Positions 26,698 to 36,250 of a stretch of DNA of 64,000 bases are shown here, one piece after another. Source of the stretch: Bacillus sp. NTK034. Lineage in GTDB: Bacteria > Bacillota > Bacilli > Bacillales > Cytobacillaceae. The notes beneath the pieces were generated by a model that made no database searches, had not been told where the DNA came from, and saw only the letters and a program-made list of their open reading frames with translations. The translations under genes and the position numbers were made by a program. Within the stretch, counting starts at the first letter, position 1, and each line of letters begins with the position of its first letter. The stretch is from positions 186,001 to 250,000 of the forward strand of contig NZ_JAFKOJ010000007.1 in NCBI RefSeq assembly GCF_017303275.1, written 5' to 3'.

Positions 26698-28227
26698 TTA
26701 GTTTTTCTTCTTTTTTGCGCGCTTGCGAAGAGCAATAATAAATATTATAAATGCTGTATAAACAGCTGCCAGTGATAAGATAAGTGGAATGTTTAGTCCG
26801 GTTTTCTCTTTAAGTACATATATTTCACTTTCCTCCCGTTCGGGAACAAAGATGTATTTATTATCTTTTGGACGAATAAGATCTCCTGCTAACAATCCTC
26901 TTAACTCTTTGTCTTTTCCTCCAAGCTTTTCAGCTGATAAAGTAATGGTGGTTGATCGGGAGCTGTTATTGATGACCGTTACAGTCACTTCATCATTATA
27001 GACTCGTTTATACACTGCTGCAGCATGGTCTTCATATAATACTTCCAGTTGTCCTCTTGATAAGGAAGGAAGCTGTTGGCGGAGTTCTCCTAACTTAGTT
27101 ATAAAATCAATTAATTCTTTATCAGTTCTAAAGTCCATTATCTTCCGGTTATCAGGTTCTTCTTCACCATTTAATGCAATTTCGCTCCCATAATACACAA
27201 TAGGTACGCCAGGTGTGGTGTATAAATAAGTAAGTGCCAGCTTCCACCTTGGTCCCGGATGCTGATTGTTTTTTACCGCCCCGCTGGTAAAACGTGGTGT
27301 ATGTGGATTATCCAAATACTTTCCCATTAAATAAGGGGAGTCTTCAGTAAGGTCAGCTTTCAATTGATTTGAGAATAAGTTTTCAAGCGATTGGTCAGGT
27401 TTTGAGAATGCTGATCTTAGCTCTTTACTGAATGCCTCATGTATTAAACTTTTTATACCCATTTTTTCGTATTTGTCAGGATTTGAATCACTTGGAACTG
27501 TGTCAGCAATTAAATAGAAATCGTCTTTTACCTCATAAACCTCTTTTGAAAATTTTTCCCAAAAGCTTTCAGGTGCATTTTGGATTAAGTTTAATTGATA
27601 TCCGTCTATATCCGTTTCTGCTATCCACCATTTCGCTATATCAATCAAGTACTTCTGAACCTCAGGGTTTCTCATATCTAATTCTGGCAGGTTGCTGAAC
27701 TCATTTTCTTTAGTATTTTCACCTGTAACCTTCGGTTCCATATTCCCCTTAAACCAATCACGTTTTTGGGGGTCTTTCAGCCAGGGGTGGTTAGGACCAA
27801 TATTATTGAATGGAAACTCTAGGATGATTTTCATATCACGATTATGAGATTCCTTAATAAGTCTCTTAAACGTTTTTAAAGAACCAAAATGTTCTTCGGT
27901 ATTATAAAAATCATTAATCCAATAACCGTGATATCCATTTTCTTCATTGTTAAAAATTGGCGTGAGCATCAACGTTGTATATCCCATATCTTTGAGATAA
28001 TCTAGTTTGTCTATTATTCCTTGGAAATCTCCGCCTTGATAGGATTCAGGATTTTTAGCATCAACATTGAAATCATTTTTAATGTCTCCATTATTAAAGC
28101 GGTCAACCATTATATAGTAGATCGTTTCATCTTGCCATTTCCTTTCATTTTTTTCATTTGCTTCAGCTGAGACCCAATGGGGAATAAAAAAAGTTATAAG
28201 GAATAGGGGAATAAACTTTTTTAGCAT
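26698..28227 (-). CDS. Membrane-anchored alpha-amylase-like pseudoenzyme (GH13 fold)
   Basis: A 509-residue GH13-type protein with a signal peptide (residues 1-21), a catalytic-barrel region (about 30-400), a C-terminal beta domain and a membrane anchor near 475-495 followed by K-K-K-K-N. Overall it follows the Bacillus membrane-anchored alpha-amylase family, but the catalytic regions are altered. In region I the Asp is Glu137 and the His is Asn142. In region II the Arg is Gln211 and the nucleophile Asp is Asn213. In region III the acid/base Glu is Asp242. In region IV N-H-D has become N307-P-H309. All three catalytic acids are gone while the rest of the chain is conserved and open. It may bind glucan at the surface or have a scaffold role. 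The start is ATG 28227 (AAAGGAGG upstream); the longer frame to 28275 has no ribosome site. Confidence 0.85.
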   Translation of the reverse strand: MLKKFIPLFLITFFIPHWVSAEANEKNERKWQDETIYYIMVDRFNNGDIKNDFNVDAKNPESYQGGDFQGIIDKLDYLKDMGYTTLMLTPIFNNEENGYHGYWINDFYNTEEHFGSLKTFKRLIKESHNRDMKIILEFPFNNIGPNHPWLKDPQKRDWFKGNMEPKVTGENTKENEFSNLPELDMRNPEVQKYLIDIAKWWIAETDIDGYQLNLIQNAPESFWEKFSKEVYEVKDDFYLIADTVPSDSNPDKYEKMGIKSLIHEAFSKELRSAFSKPDQSLENLFSNQLKADLTEDSPYLMGKYLDNPHTPRFTSGAVKNNQHPGPRWKLALTYLYTTPGVPIVYYGSEIALNGEEEPDNRKIMDFRTDKELIDFITKLGELRQQLPSLSRGQLEVLYEDHAAAVYKRVYNDEVTVTVINNSSRSTTITLSAEKLGGKDKELRGLLAGDLIRPKDNKYIFVPEREESEIYVLKEKTGLNIPLILSLAAVYTAFIIFIIALRKRAKKKKN

Positions 28228-28561
28228 AGTACTTCCTCCTTTTAAATTTTGTAAATTAACAGCGTAAATATTCAATTGTTAAGGAATTGTGAAGAAAAAA
28301 AGAACTTTTAATATAAAGATTGTCTTTTAACAGCCTATCTATTAATTTAATATATGAGCATATAAAAATATAGGGTTTTTTCATTAATCTATAAAAATTA
28401 AGATAGATAATTATATTGACACGTCCTTTTGCAGGAGGTTTTTTAAATTTTTTATTTGAAATGGTGAAAAGCATAATCTTAAAAATTTTTCTATGGTTAG
28501 TCTAATTTGACACACATGAAAGATCTGTACTTATTATTTTTTATAAAGGGGAGGCTGTGCT
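28228..28561. other. Divergent intergenic region
   Basis: AT-rich region between the amylase-like gene and ctaG. The ctaG ribosome binding site AAAGGGGAGG is at 28546-28555. No RNA or operator was seen. Confidence 0.45.
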
Positions 28562-29485
28562 TTGGGGACACTAAATATATTTGGTTTTCGCGCTCTTTGG
28601 AGTCCTTATTTTTTGGTATTTCTTTTGATGCTATTAACCATGTATTTTCTTATTACTGTTATCTACCGTAGAAACTTTAAAAACAGTGAGACGTTAACGA
28701 CAAAACAGGGAATCATTTTTTCTTTGGGGATACTGCTCTTATACGTTATTAAAGGGGCTCCAGTCGATCTGCTTGGTCATCTAATGTTCTCTGCTCATAT
28801 GACTCAGATGGCAATTTTATATTTGATTATTCCTCCATTATTGATAATTGGAATTCCTCAATGGATTTGGAGGAATTTAATAAATGTTGCAGGAATAAAA
28901 CCGATTTTTATGTTATTAACCAAGCCGCTTATTGGATTAATACTTTTTAATGGTTTTTTCTCTATCTATCATATTCCCATGGTTTTTGATATGGTTAAAA
29001 CCGATAAAATAATTCATGCGTCTTATACCTTTGTTCTGTTCCTATTAGCAATAAATATGTGGTGGCCACTAATCAACCAGCTTGAAGAACATCAAACCCT
29101 GAATGGACTAAAAAAGGTGGGTTATATCTTTGCTGAAGGAGTATTGTTAACCCCCGCATGTGCCTTGATTATTTTTGCAGATACCTCTTTGTATGCTACT
29201 TACTCAAACCCTGCTGCCTGGCAAGAAGCTTTAAAGTTATGTGTTCCATCTAATAGACTGTCAGGATTGGAATTGACAGGCCCAGAGATCTTTAATTCAA
29301 TGTCTCTGGTTCAGGACCAGCAACTTGGAGGAGTCCTCATGAAAATTATACAGGAAGTAGTTCTAGGGATTGTTTTGGCTTCAACATTTTTTGAATGGTA
29401 CCGAAAGGATCAGGAAGCCTCAGATTTTAAAATCAATAAAATGGAAACAAACAGAAGTCTTAACTCAGAACATAGGGAATTTTAA
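28562..29485 (+). CDS. ctaG: Cytochrome c oxidase assembly factor CtaG (Caa3_CtaG)
   Basis: A 307-residue polytopic protein with about seven helices. Family patterns are visible: G-A-P-V-D-L-L-G-H, H-M-T-Q-M, H-I-P and a loop of the type D-Q-Q-L-G-G. CtaG assists assembly of caa3/aa3 oxidases, probably in copper handling. TTG start with GGGGAGG upstream. The next gene (YtkA-like lipoprotein) follows 57 nt later, a common CtaG partner. Confidence 0.9.
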   Translation: MGTLNIFGFRALWSPYFLVFLLMLLTMYFLITVIYRRNFKNSETLTTKQGIIFSLGILLLYVIKGAPVDLLGHLMFSAHMTQMAILYLIIPPLLIIGIPQWIWRNLINVAGIKPIFMLLTKPLIGLILFNGFFSIYHIPMVFDMVKTDKIIHASYTFVLFLLAINMWWPLINQLEEHQTLNGLKKVGYIFAEGVLLTPACALIIFADTSLYATYSNPAAWQEALKLCVPSNRLSGLELTGPEIFNSMSLVQDQQLGGVLMKIIQEVVLGIVLASTFFEWYRKDQEASDFKINKMETNRSLNSEHREF

Positions 29486-29542
29486 AGTTGTTTTAAGAAC
29501 AAAACAAAAAAATCATTATTAATTTGGAGGAAAATCGACCTG

Positions 29543-29941
29543 ATGAAGAAATTAATTATTTTGCTTTTTTTAATCTTAACTTTAGCTGGCTGTTCAAATA
29601 AAAACGAAACACAAAGCAAAGAAAAAATTCCGGAGCTTATAGAAGTATCGGTTGAAACTGTTCCTGCAGACTTAAAGCCCAATGATGAAATAATGATTCA
29701 GGCTAAAATAACCCAGGGAAAAGAAGTGGTAACAGATGCAGATGACATGAAGTTTGAAATTTGGAAAGAAGGGGCTCCTGATCAGGAGCATGAAAAAATA
29801 AAAGGTGAATTAAATAAAGAAGAAGGTACCTACTTTGTAAAAAAGACCTTTAATGAGCCTGGTCTTTATTATGTTATAGCGCATGTTACAGCAAGAGGAA
29901 TGCATAATATGCCTCAAGTTGAACTTGAGGTCGCTGAATAA
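29543..29941 (+). CDS. YtkA/FixH-like lipoprotein
   Basis: A 132-residue lipoprotein: signal peptide with lipobox L-A-G-C17, a short linker and a YtkA-like immunoglobulin-type domain ending T-A-H-V-T-A-R-G-M-H-N-M-P. The late H-x-M-P segment may bind copper. Located after ctaG, it probably takes part in oxidase metallation or membrane redox assembly. TTGGAGG precedes the ATG at a long 13-nt spacing. The decayed copy at 5151-5537 shows the domain was once duplicated. Confidence 0.85.
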   Translation: MKKLIILLFLILTLAGCSNKNETQSKEKIPELIEVSVETVPADLKPNDEIMIQAKITQGKEVVTDADDMKFEIWKEGAPDQEHEKIKGELNKEEGTYFVKKTFNEPGLYYVIAHVTARGMHNMPQVELEVAE

Positions 29942-29950
29942 CTAATAGAA

Positions 29951-29986
29951 AAAAATGAGAGGGATATTAAATCCCCCTCATTTTTT
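29951..29986. terminator. Bidirectional terminator
   Basis: Stem AAAAATGAGAGGGAT / ATCCCCCTCATTTTT. It sits between the lipoprotein gene (plus) and the broken CDF gene (minus, stop at 30001). Confidence 0.85.
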
Positions 29987-30000
29987 GAATAAGTTGCATG

Positions 30001-30876
30001 CTATTCTTTTTGTTCACAATTCTCTCCACTATAATCGAATTGTATTGTAAAATGAGCCACTTTAAATTCGTTTAGATGTTCCCTTATTTTATTTTTAATA
30101 GTAACAATAGAATCTCTGTCCATGTCATTTGGCACTTCAAGATGAACAGAAAATGCGTGTTCCTTTCCATCTATGGACCAAAAATGCAAGTGATGAAGAC
30201 CTTCAATCGATGAAATTCCCAGAATTTTTTCTTCTAAAATATTGGTATCAATTCCCTTAGGTGCTTTATCTAATAAGATACCTAAGGTATCCTTTAGGTT
30301 TTTTATAACATGGTATAGAATGTAAAAAGTAATCCCTATAGATAAAAGTGGATCCAGGATTGGAATATCTTTAAATAACAAAATAATGCTAACAATTAGA
30401 ACTGCTACCTATCCTAATACATCCTCAATTAAATGCCAGGAGAGAATTTTCTGGTTTAAGCCGCTATCACCTTTTTTTAACCGGTAAGCTGCAAACCCAT
30501 TCACTGCAATCCCTAAAATGGCAAGCCAAAGCATACCCTCCGAGTTGGGATTAACAGGGTTAAATAACCTCTTGCCTGCTTCGTATAAAACATAAATGGA
30601 ACCGGCTAATAAGACAGCTGCATTTAATAGTGCACCCATTAAGGACAGCCTTTTATGCCCAAAAGTAAAATGAGAGTCTGCACCTTTTTCTGACTTCTTT
30701 TGAAGATACCAAGACACTCCTATAGAAATTGAGTCCCCCAAATCATGAACTGCATCAGATATAATAGCGATGCTACCAGTAATAAAACCGCCAATTATTT
30801 CTATTATTGTAAAGACTAAGTTCAAAAAGAAAGCCAGCCCCATATTTTTTTGTGTTTTGTTATTTTTTGCGCTCAT
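30001..30876 (-). pseudogene. CDF zinc transporter interrupted by one amber codon
   Basis: A cation diffusion facilitator of about 290 residues of the ZitB/CzcD type: helix 2 S-D-A-V-H-D-L-G-D-S, helix 5 H-L-I-E-D-V-L-G, then a C-terminal domain with H-F-W. TAG at 30411-30409 directly follows D-V-L-G, where the family usually has Trp (TGG to TAG). Otherwise the frame is intact to 30001. The start is ATG 30876 with AAGGGGGAT upstream. This is a recent single-lesion pseudogene; CzcD at 21093 and the CDF at 33956 remain intact. Confidence 0.88.
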
Positions 30877-30976
30877 AGTAATCCCCCTTTTAAAAGGGTT
30901 AATACCCAAAACCTAACTTTTAAAACAAGCAATTAGAAGTTAGTAATCAGCTAATCAGCATGCATAACTAAATTTC

Positions 30977-31825
30977 TTAAATTCCTATCCCCTTTCTGTC
31001 AGCTGATATTGAGCAGGTGAGTGCAATGGATATAATAGTAAAAATCATGTGTATAGATGAAGTTACAGGACTCAAAAAACTTATCTTTGTAATGAGACCA
31101 AAAATAGCTGTGGTTAATAAGAAAAACATTAGCAGTGTTGATTGGATTTTAAAATTATTGTGTTTATAGGATAAAAACAGAAGATAGGCTGTCACTAAGA
31201 TAGAGGCTAGCCCTAATATACCGTGAATTGAGTAAATCATCTGTGAAAAATTTCGGTTATTGATAAGGGCATCGGTTTGACCAGGATAGAGCAGTTCGCT
31301 CATCCTAGAATGTTTAAAGAAAGCTCCAATTACTATTTCTATGAAGGTTATGATTAATAAATAATGAGCACTTTTTTTTATAACTTTTTTAGGCCCTTCT
31401 TTTGGTGATTCTAATAAGGTATGTGTATAAATAACTGATACAAGTAATAACAAGCTCACTGTGACATCAATGGTTGTAAAACCAATAGGGGTACCCAATA
31501 TTACATTTATTCCACCCACTAGGGATTGAACGATTAGTAAAATTACAGTAACTGCAGGCCACCAAGATTTAGTATGCCTTTTTTTTAGCTTTTTCGAAAC
31601 CAGAATGGCATTCAATAGTAAAATAAAACCGAGAGAAGTGGTAAATATCCGATGTGAATATTCAATTAATATATTAATTTTAGTAAAGTCAGGAACATAT
31701 TGACCATTACATTTTGGCCAATCAGTGCCACACGCATCCCCGGAATTTGTAGCAACAACTAAATTCCCTAGAATAAGTGCAAATAGAGTTGAAAGTATGG
31801 TGAGTTTAGAAAATAAATTCTTCAA
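30977..31825 (-). CDS. ctaA: COX15/CtaA-family heme A synthase
   Basis: A 282-residue protein with eight predicted membrane helices. It carries the extracytoplasmic Cys pair of bacterial CtaA (A-C-G-T-D-W-P-K-C-N-G, residues about 32-40), E-Y-S-H-R-I-F in helix 2 and later His residues in S-I-H. CtaA oxidises heme O to heme A for aa3-type oxidases, which the qoxABCD operon would need. TTG start with AGGATG 8 nt upstream. The sequence is rather divergent, so it may be a paralogue rather than the main enzyme. No ctaB is in the window. Confidence 0.85.
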   Translation of the reverse strand: MKNLFSKLTILSTLFALILGNLVVATNSGDACGTDWPKCNGQYVPDFTKINILIEYSHRIFTTSLGFILLLNAILVSKKLKKRHTKSWWPAVTVILLIVQSLVGGINVILGTPIGFTTIDVTVSLLLLVSVIYTHTLLESPKEGPKKVIKKSAHYLLIITFIEIVIGAFFKHSRMSELLYPGQTDALINNRNFSQMIYSIHGILGLASILVTAYLLFLSYKHNNFKIQSTLLMFFLLTTAIFGLITKISFLSPVTSSIHMIFTIISIALTCSISADRKGIGI

Positions 31826-32014
31826 TTAATAATCATCCTAACATTATTAAATATGAATAATCCCATTAAAGACATATACAAACTTAACATGTATCATAAC
31901 GAGTCTCAACAGTTAATAATTATAGATTAATTGACAAAAATAGGGATAGATTATAAGATAGATAACTATATGAGAGGATGTACATGTATTAAAAGTATAA
32001 AGGGGACTAGCCAT

Positions 32015-33868
32015 ATGAAAGGGAAAAAATTAAAGGATTCGTATTTAGGGATAATTTGGTTAACCTTAACTTTAAAAACATATGTTGTCACCCGGTTTGC
32101 TTTCAGCTTAGAAATTGAAAATTTTATCCAAGAAGTCATATTAATGTTAGCTTGCGGGGGTTCAATTTTATTTTTATTGTGTTTGTGTTTATTTGGGAAT
32201 AAAAAGGGAATTAAATCCAGGCTTTTTATTACAAATTTCTTCCTTACCACATTGTTATATTTTAATCTGATTTACTATCGTTTTTTTAATGATTTTATTA
32301 CAATTCCAGTGTTATTCCAAACTGACAATGCAAGTGATTTGGGGAGCAGTATTATCAGTCTTCTTAACCCGCTTGACATCCTTTTAGTATTAGATTTGGG
32401 ATTTCTGATTCCTTTAAAAAAACGATTTGGTGAAATTAAAATTAAAAAGCGGAAGATTTTATTTTATTCCATACTCGTTATGGCAGCTAATCTAGTTCTT
32501 GCCAATATTGAAAGACCCCAGTTATTAACCAGATCATTTGATAGAAATATGCTTGTGAAAAACCTGGGAGTCTTTAATTATCAACTGTATGATGCATACT
32601 TGCAGACAAAAACAAGTATGAATCGTGCTTTTGCTGACAGCAGTCAAATAGGAGAAATCGTAAATTATGCGAATGCAATTAAAAAACCAAACAATGAAGA
32701 ACTTGCAGGAATAGCGAAGGGGAAGAATGTATTTGTTATTTCTATGGAATCTACTCAAAACTTTATAATAAACGAAAAAGTTGAAGGCCAGGAAATCACT
32801 CCTTTTTTAAATAGTTTGATAAAAAGTACGGACACTTACTATTTTAATAATTTCTATCATCAGACCGGACAAGGAAAAACCTCCGATTCTGAATTTTTGT
32901 TTGAAAACTCTCTTTACGGACTTCCAAGGGGGGCAGTATTCTTCACACATTCTCAAAATACCTTTGTGGGGTTGCCTTCGTTGTTAAGTCAATCAGGGTA
33001 CTCCACTGCAGTTTTTCATGCTAACAACAAAAGTTTTTGGAACAGGGATGTTATGTATAAATCCTTAGGCTATAATCAGTATTTTTCTGATGAATACTAT
33101 GATATTACTGAAGAAAACTCGATTGGATGGGGTCTTAAAGATGACATCTTTTTTGCACAGTCAATGCAATATTTAAGGACTTTAAAGCAGCCATTCTACG
33201 CTAAATTTATTACTTTAACAAATCATTTTCCATTTTCCTTAGAGGAAGAGGATGAGCTAATTCCCGAATGGAATTCTGAGGATGGAACAGTAAATCGATA
33301 CTTTACGACCGTAAGATACGAAGATGAGTCTCTGAAAAAGTTCTTTGAGATGATAAAGAAAGAAGGGCTTTATGAGAATTCTATTTTCATACTAATGGGA
33401 GACCATTACGGGATTTCATCAAATCATAATGAAGCCATGGCTCAATTTCTGGGTAAAGAGATTACTCCATTCCAAGAAACACAGCTTCAAAAAGTCCCTA
33501 TGATCGTTCATATTCCCGGAATAAATAAAGGACAGACTATAGAAAATATATCAGGACAAATTGATGTTAAACCCACTATTCTTAACCTATTGGGTATAAA
33601 AGATAAAACGGATGTTACTTTTGGCTCAGATCTTTTTACCGAAGATCCTGACAATTTTACAGTTCTCAGAGACGGTAGTTTTATTACTAAAGAATATTTG
33701 TATACAAAAAATAGATGCTATGATAAGCAGACTGCACTCGAAATTGATGGACAAAACTGTAAAAAGAATGCTGAAAGGGCGCAAAAGGAATTGAACGCAT
33801 CAGATCAAGTTATCTACGGCGATCTGTTAAGGTTTATTAATCAGAAAGGATATACTTCCGATAAATAA
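32015..33868 (+). CDS. LTA synthase-family sulfatase-fold protein
   Basis: A 617-residue LtaS/YfnI/YqgS-type enzyme. Five N-terminal membrane helices (to about residue 200) precede an extracellular sulfatase-like domain. Catalytic Thr289 lies in G-Q-G-K-T, the metal residues include the Glu of S-M-E-S-T-Q and the G-D-H-Y-G pair. It transfers glycerol phosphate from phosphatidylglycerol to build lipoteichoic acid. The start is ATG 32015 with AAGGGGAC upstream; the longer frame to 31931 has no site. It stands alone with its own terminator. Confidence 0.9.
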   Translation: MKGKKLKDSYLGIIWLTLTLKTYVVTRFAFSLEIENFIQEVILMLACGGSILFLLCLCLFGNKKGIKSRLFITNFFLTTLLYFNLIYYRFFNDFITIPVLFQTDNASDLGSSIISLLNPLDILLVLDLGFLIPLKKRFGEIKIKKRKILFYSILVMAANLVLANIERPQLLTRSFDRNMLVKNLGVFNYQLYDAYLQTKTSMNRAFADSSQIGEIVNYANAIKKPNNEELAGIAKGKNVFVISMESTQNFIINEKVEGQEITPFLNSLIKSTDTYYFNNFYHQTGQGKTSDSEFLFENSLYGLPRGAVFFTHSQNTFVGLPSLLSQSGYSTAVFHANNKSFWNRDVMYKSLGYNQYFSDEYYDITEENSIGWGLKDDIFFAQSMQYLRTLKQPFYAKFITLTNHFPFSLEEEDELIPEWNSEDGTVNRYFTTVRYEDESLKKFFEMIKKEGLYENSIFILMGDHYGISSNHNEAMAQFLGKEITPFQETQLQKVPMIVHIPGINKGQTIENISGQIDVKPTILNLLGIKDKTDVTFGSDLFTEDPDNFTVLRDGSFITKEYLYTKNRCYDKQTALEIDGQNCKKNAERAQKELNASDQVIYGDLLRFINQKGYTSDK

Positions 33869-33901
33869 ACAAAAGGTAGATCCAATTCATAAAGTGAAAT
33901 A

Positions 33902-33930
33902 AGCCGTCAGTAATGGCGGCTCATTTTTTT
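33902..33930 (+). terminator. Terminator after the LtaS-like gene
   Basis: Stem AGCCGTC / GGCGGCT (one wobble) and a run of seven Ts. Confidence 0.75.
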
Positions 33931-33955
33931 GAACTTAGTAATCAGGCAATTTAAT

Positions 33956-34816
33956 CTAGTGAGGCTCTACATGAACATGAGTATGATGGATATTATGAAA
34001 CTTACGTAAATTATCCTCAATTTTCACAGTAATATCATGACTTTGAATAACGGTTAGTGAAGGTTCAACAAAAATAGTCACATCTACTATTGGGTGGTTT
34101 CCATGAAGTCTTGCTCTTAGATTTTTAACAAATTTTACTCCTTCCGTTTGATTGATTGTTTCTTCAATTTCCTTCAAGAGTTTTACTTCAAAACCATCAG
34201 TTAAATCGTGAGCCGCCTCCTTAAAAATTACCCAGGCAGTTAAGCATATAATTATTCCCACAATTGCTGCCGCGAGGGAATCCAGCCAATTCAACCCGAG
34301 ATGTGCACCAGCTATTCCTATTGCAGCGCCTATACTTACCAATGCGTCGGAACGGTTATCCTGTGCTGCTGAATAAAGGGCCTTACTTCCAATCCTTTTA
34401 GATAGCTTCAAATTATATCTGTAGACTAGGTACATAAAAAGAGAACTAAATAAAGCAACAGCCCCAGTATATAAATCAGGTCTTTCTTCAACAGGATTAT
34501 ATAAATTTCTAAAAGAATCGATCACTACTTGCAAACCAACAGTAAGCATAATTAATGAAGCAACCAAAGAAGCGATCGTTTCAGCTCTAAGATGTCCATA
34601 CTTATGGTTCTCATCGGCCGGTTTTTGAGATATCCTTAATCCAATTAATACGGCTACAGAAGCAATGACATCAGTTAAATTGTTTAATCCATCCGCTTTT
34701 AAAGCTTCCGAATTTCCCAAATTCCCCATGATAAGCTTGATAATGGATAAGAGTATATATGCTGATATACTAATCCAGGCACCTTTTTCTCCTTTTTTCA
34801 CTTCATTTTCTTCCAT
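33956..34816 (-). CDS. CDF family transporter, manganese-exporter-like
   Basis: A 286-residue cation diffusion facilitator. Helix 2 reads K-A-D-G-L-N-N-L-T-D (the N-x-x-x-D site of Mn-type CDFs rather than H-x-x-x-D), helix 5 S-A-A-Q-D-N-R-S-D-A, and the cytoplasmic domain ends H-H-T-H-V-H-V-E-P-H. These features match the MneP/MneS (YdfM-like) group that exports Mn. The start is ATG 34816 with AAGTGGAGG upstream. No ykoY-yybP riboswitch was recognised upstream. Confidence 0.85.
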   Translation of the reverse strand: MEENEVKKGEKGAWISISAYILLSIIKLIMGNLGNSEALKADGLNNLTDVIASVAVLIGLRISQKPADENHKYGHLRAETIASLVASLIMLTVGLQVVIDSFRNLYNPVEERPDLYTGAVALFSSLFMYLVYRYNLKLSKRIGSKALYSAAQDNRSDALVSIGAAIGIAGAHLGLNWLDSLAAAIVGIIICLTAWVIFKEAAHDLTDGFEVKLLKEIEETINQTEGVKFVKNLRARLHGNHPIVDVTIFVEPSLTVIQSHDITVKIEDNLRKFHNIHHTHVHVEPH

Positions 34817-35254
34817 CCGCAGTTCCTCCACTTAACATAATTAGCACTTAGTTTTATCTTAACCAATAATAGTCAACTACAATTCGTTTATTCCCTCTCC
34901 AAAAGAAAATAGTCCAGTTTTGGGGGTTTGTAATTGAGGGGAAATTGATATAGTGCATATTTTCGCCATAAATTTGTTGCTTTATTGTCACTTTTATTGA
35001 ATGTGGATTATGAGATAATGTGATTAAGTGAGCATAAAAATGTTTTTTTAAAGGTGTAATAATTCTAATTGAAAAATATGGAAGGATGGTTTGTCTTGTT
35101 CTCTCTAATTATAGTAAAATAATTCCTTTTCAAAATCGTCACAATTGGCAGCTGAATTTATGATAATATTTTAAACATCTTTAAGTGAACACATGCACAT
35201 ATAATCATTAAGTTTATTCTTTAAATTTGTGCAAATACGGAAAGGGGAACTCCT
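34817..35254. other. Divergent intergenic region before qoxA
   Basis: 438 nt carrying the promoter region of qoxABCD. Candidate boxes near 34988-35020 are weak, so I do not define a promoter. Confidence 0.4.
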
Positions 35255-36172
35255 ATGAAAATGAAATGGGCTTTACTGACATTAATTTTCACTATTGCCA
35301 CTGTGTTAACAGGATGTGAACCGTTATTGGTTTTAGATCCAAAAGGGCCACAAGGTCGTACAACAGCAGATGTAATCATGATCTCAATTTGGACCATGGC
35401 TATAGTTGTAGTGGTTGTATTTGCTTTATATATCTTCATTGTTAGAAAGTATCGTGCTTCTAATCAGAGTGAAGACTATGAACCTCCACACATTGAAGGC
35501 AGTCTTAAACTAGAAATCATCTGGACCGCTATTCCGGTATTAATTGTTGCGTTTCTATCGGTAGTGACTGTTGTATCCACCTACAAAGTTGAGGCAACAC
35601 CAGAAGGATATGACGAGGAACCATTAGTTATTTACGCTTCATCATCTAATTGGAAATGGCACTTTAGTTATCCTGAACAGAACATTGAAACTGTAAACTA
35701 TCTGTTCATTCCTACAGACCGGCCAATTGAATTCAAACTTTATTCTTACGGGCCAATCTCAAGTTTTTGGATTCCTCAGCTCGGTGGACAAAAATATGCG
35801 ATGGCTGACATGGTAAATACCCTAAATCTTGCTGCTGATGTACCAGGTGAATATAGCGGTAGGAATGCCAGCTTTACTGGTGAAGGCTTTGCTCAACAGA
35901 CGTTTAATGTAAAAGCAATGCCGCCCAAAGAGTTCGATGAATGGGTAGAGGAAATTAATGCAACTGCAGAACCTCTTACAGAGGAAAAATTTGAGGAATT
36001 ATTAAAGCCAGGACATCTTGGTCAATCAACTTATACTGGCACTCACTTATCTTTCTCACCACCGCCTAAAGGCCATCATAAGAAAGGTGATTCAGAGAAA
36101 GAAGAAATGAAGCCTGGCAAATCCGAAAAAGATCCGGATGAAATAATGGATCACAGCAAAATGAACCAATAA
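35255..36172 (+). CDS. qoxA: Quinol oxidase subunit II QoxA
   Basis: A 305-residue lipoprotein (C21 in T-G-C-E) with two membrane helices and a periplasm-side cupredoxin fold. The CuA ligands of cytochrome c oxidases are absent (F-W-I-P-Q-L-G-G-Q-K-Y then no C-x-x-x-C), so the electron donor is menaquinol. The last 40 residues are Lys/Glu/His/Met-rich. It is the first gene of qoxABCD, with GGAAAGGGGAA upstream of the ATG. Confidence 0.95.
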   Translation: MKMKWALLTLIFTIATVLTGCEPLLVLDPKGPQGRTTADVIMISIWTMAIVVVVVFALYIFIVRKYRASNQSEDYEPPHIEGSLKLEIIWTAIPVLIVAFLSVVTVVSTYKVEATPEGYDEEPLVIYASSSNWKWHFSYPEQNIETVNYLFIPTDRPIEFKLYSYGPISSFWIPQLGGQKYAMADMVNTLNLAADVPGEYSGRNASFTGEGFAQQTFNVKAMPPKEFDEWVEEINATAEPLTEEKFEELLKPGHLGQSTYTGTHLSFSPPPKGHHKKGDSEKEEMKPGKSEKDPDEIMDHSKMNQ

Positions 36173-36250
36173 AGTAAGAGTTGCCTAGCTTTCTAATCTA
36201 TTTCTAGCTGGATATTTTAGCAACACACTTTCCGAAAGGAGTCAAATAGT

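Noticed and set aside
31931-32014. Longer start for the LtaS-like gene
   Set aside because: No ribosome site; the membrane-protein N terminus fits ATG 32015 with AAGGGGAC.
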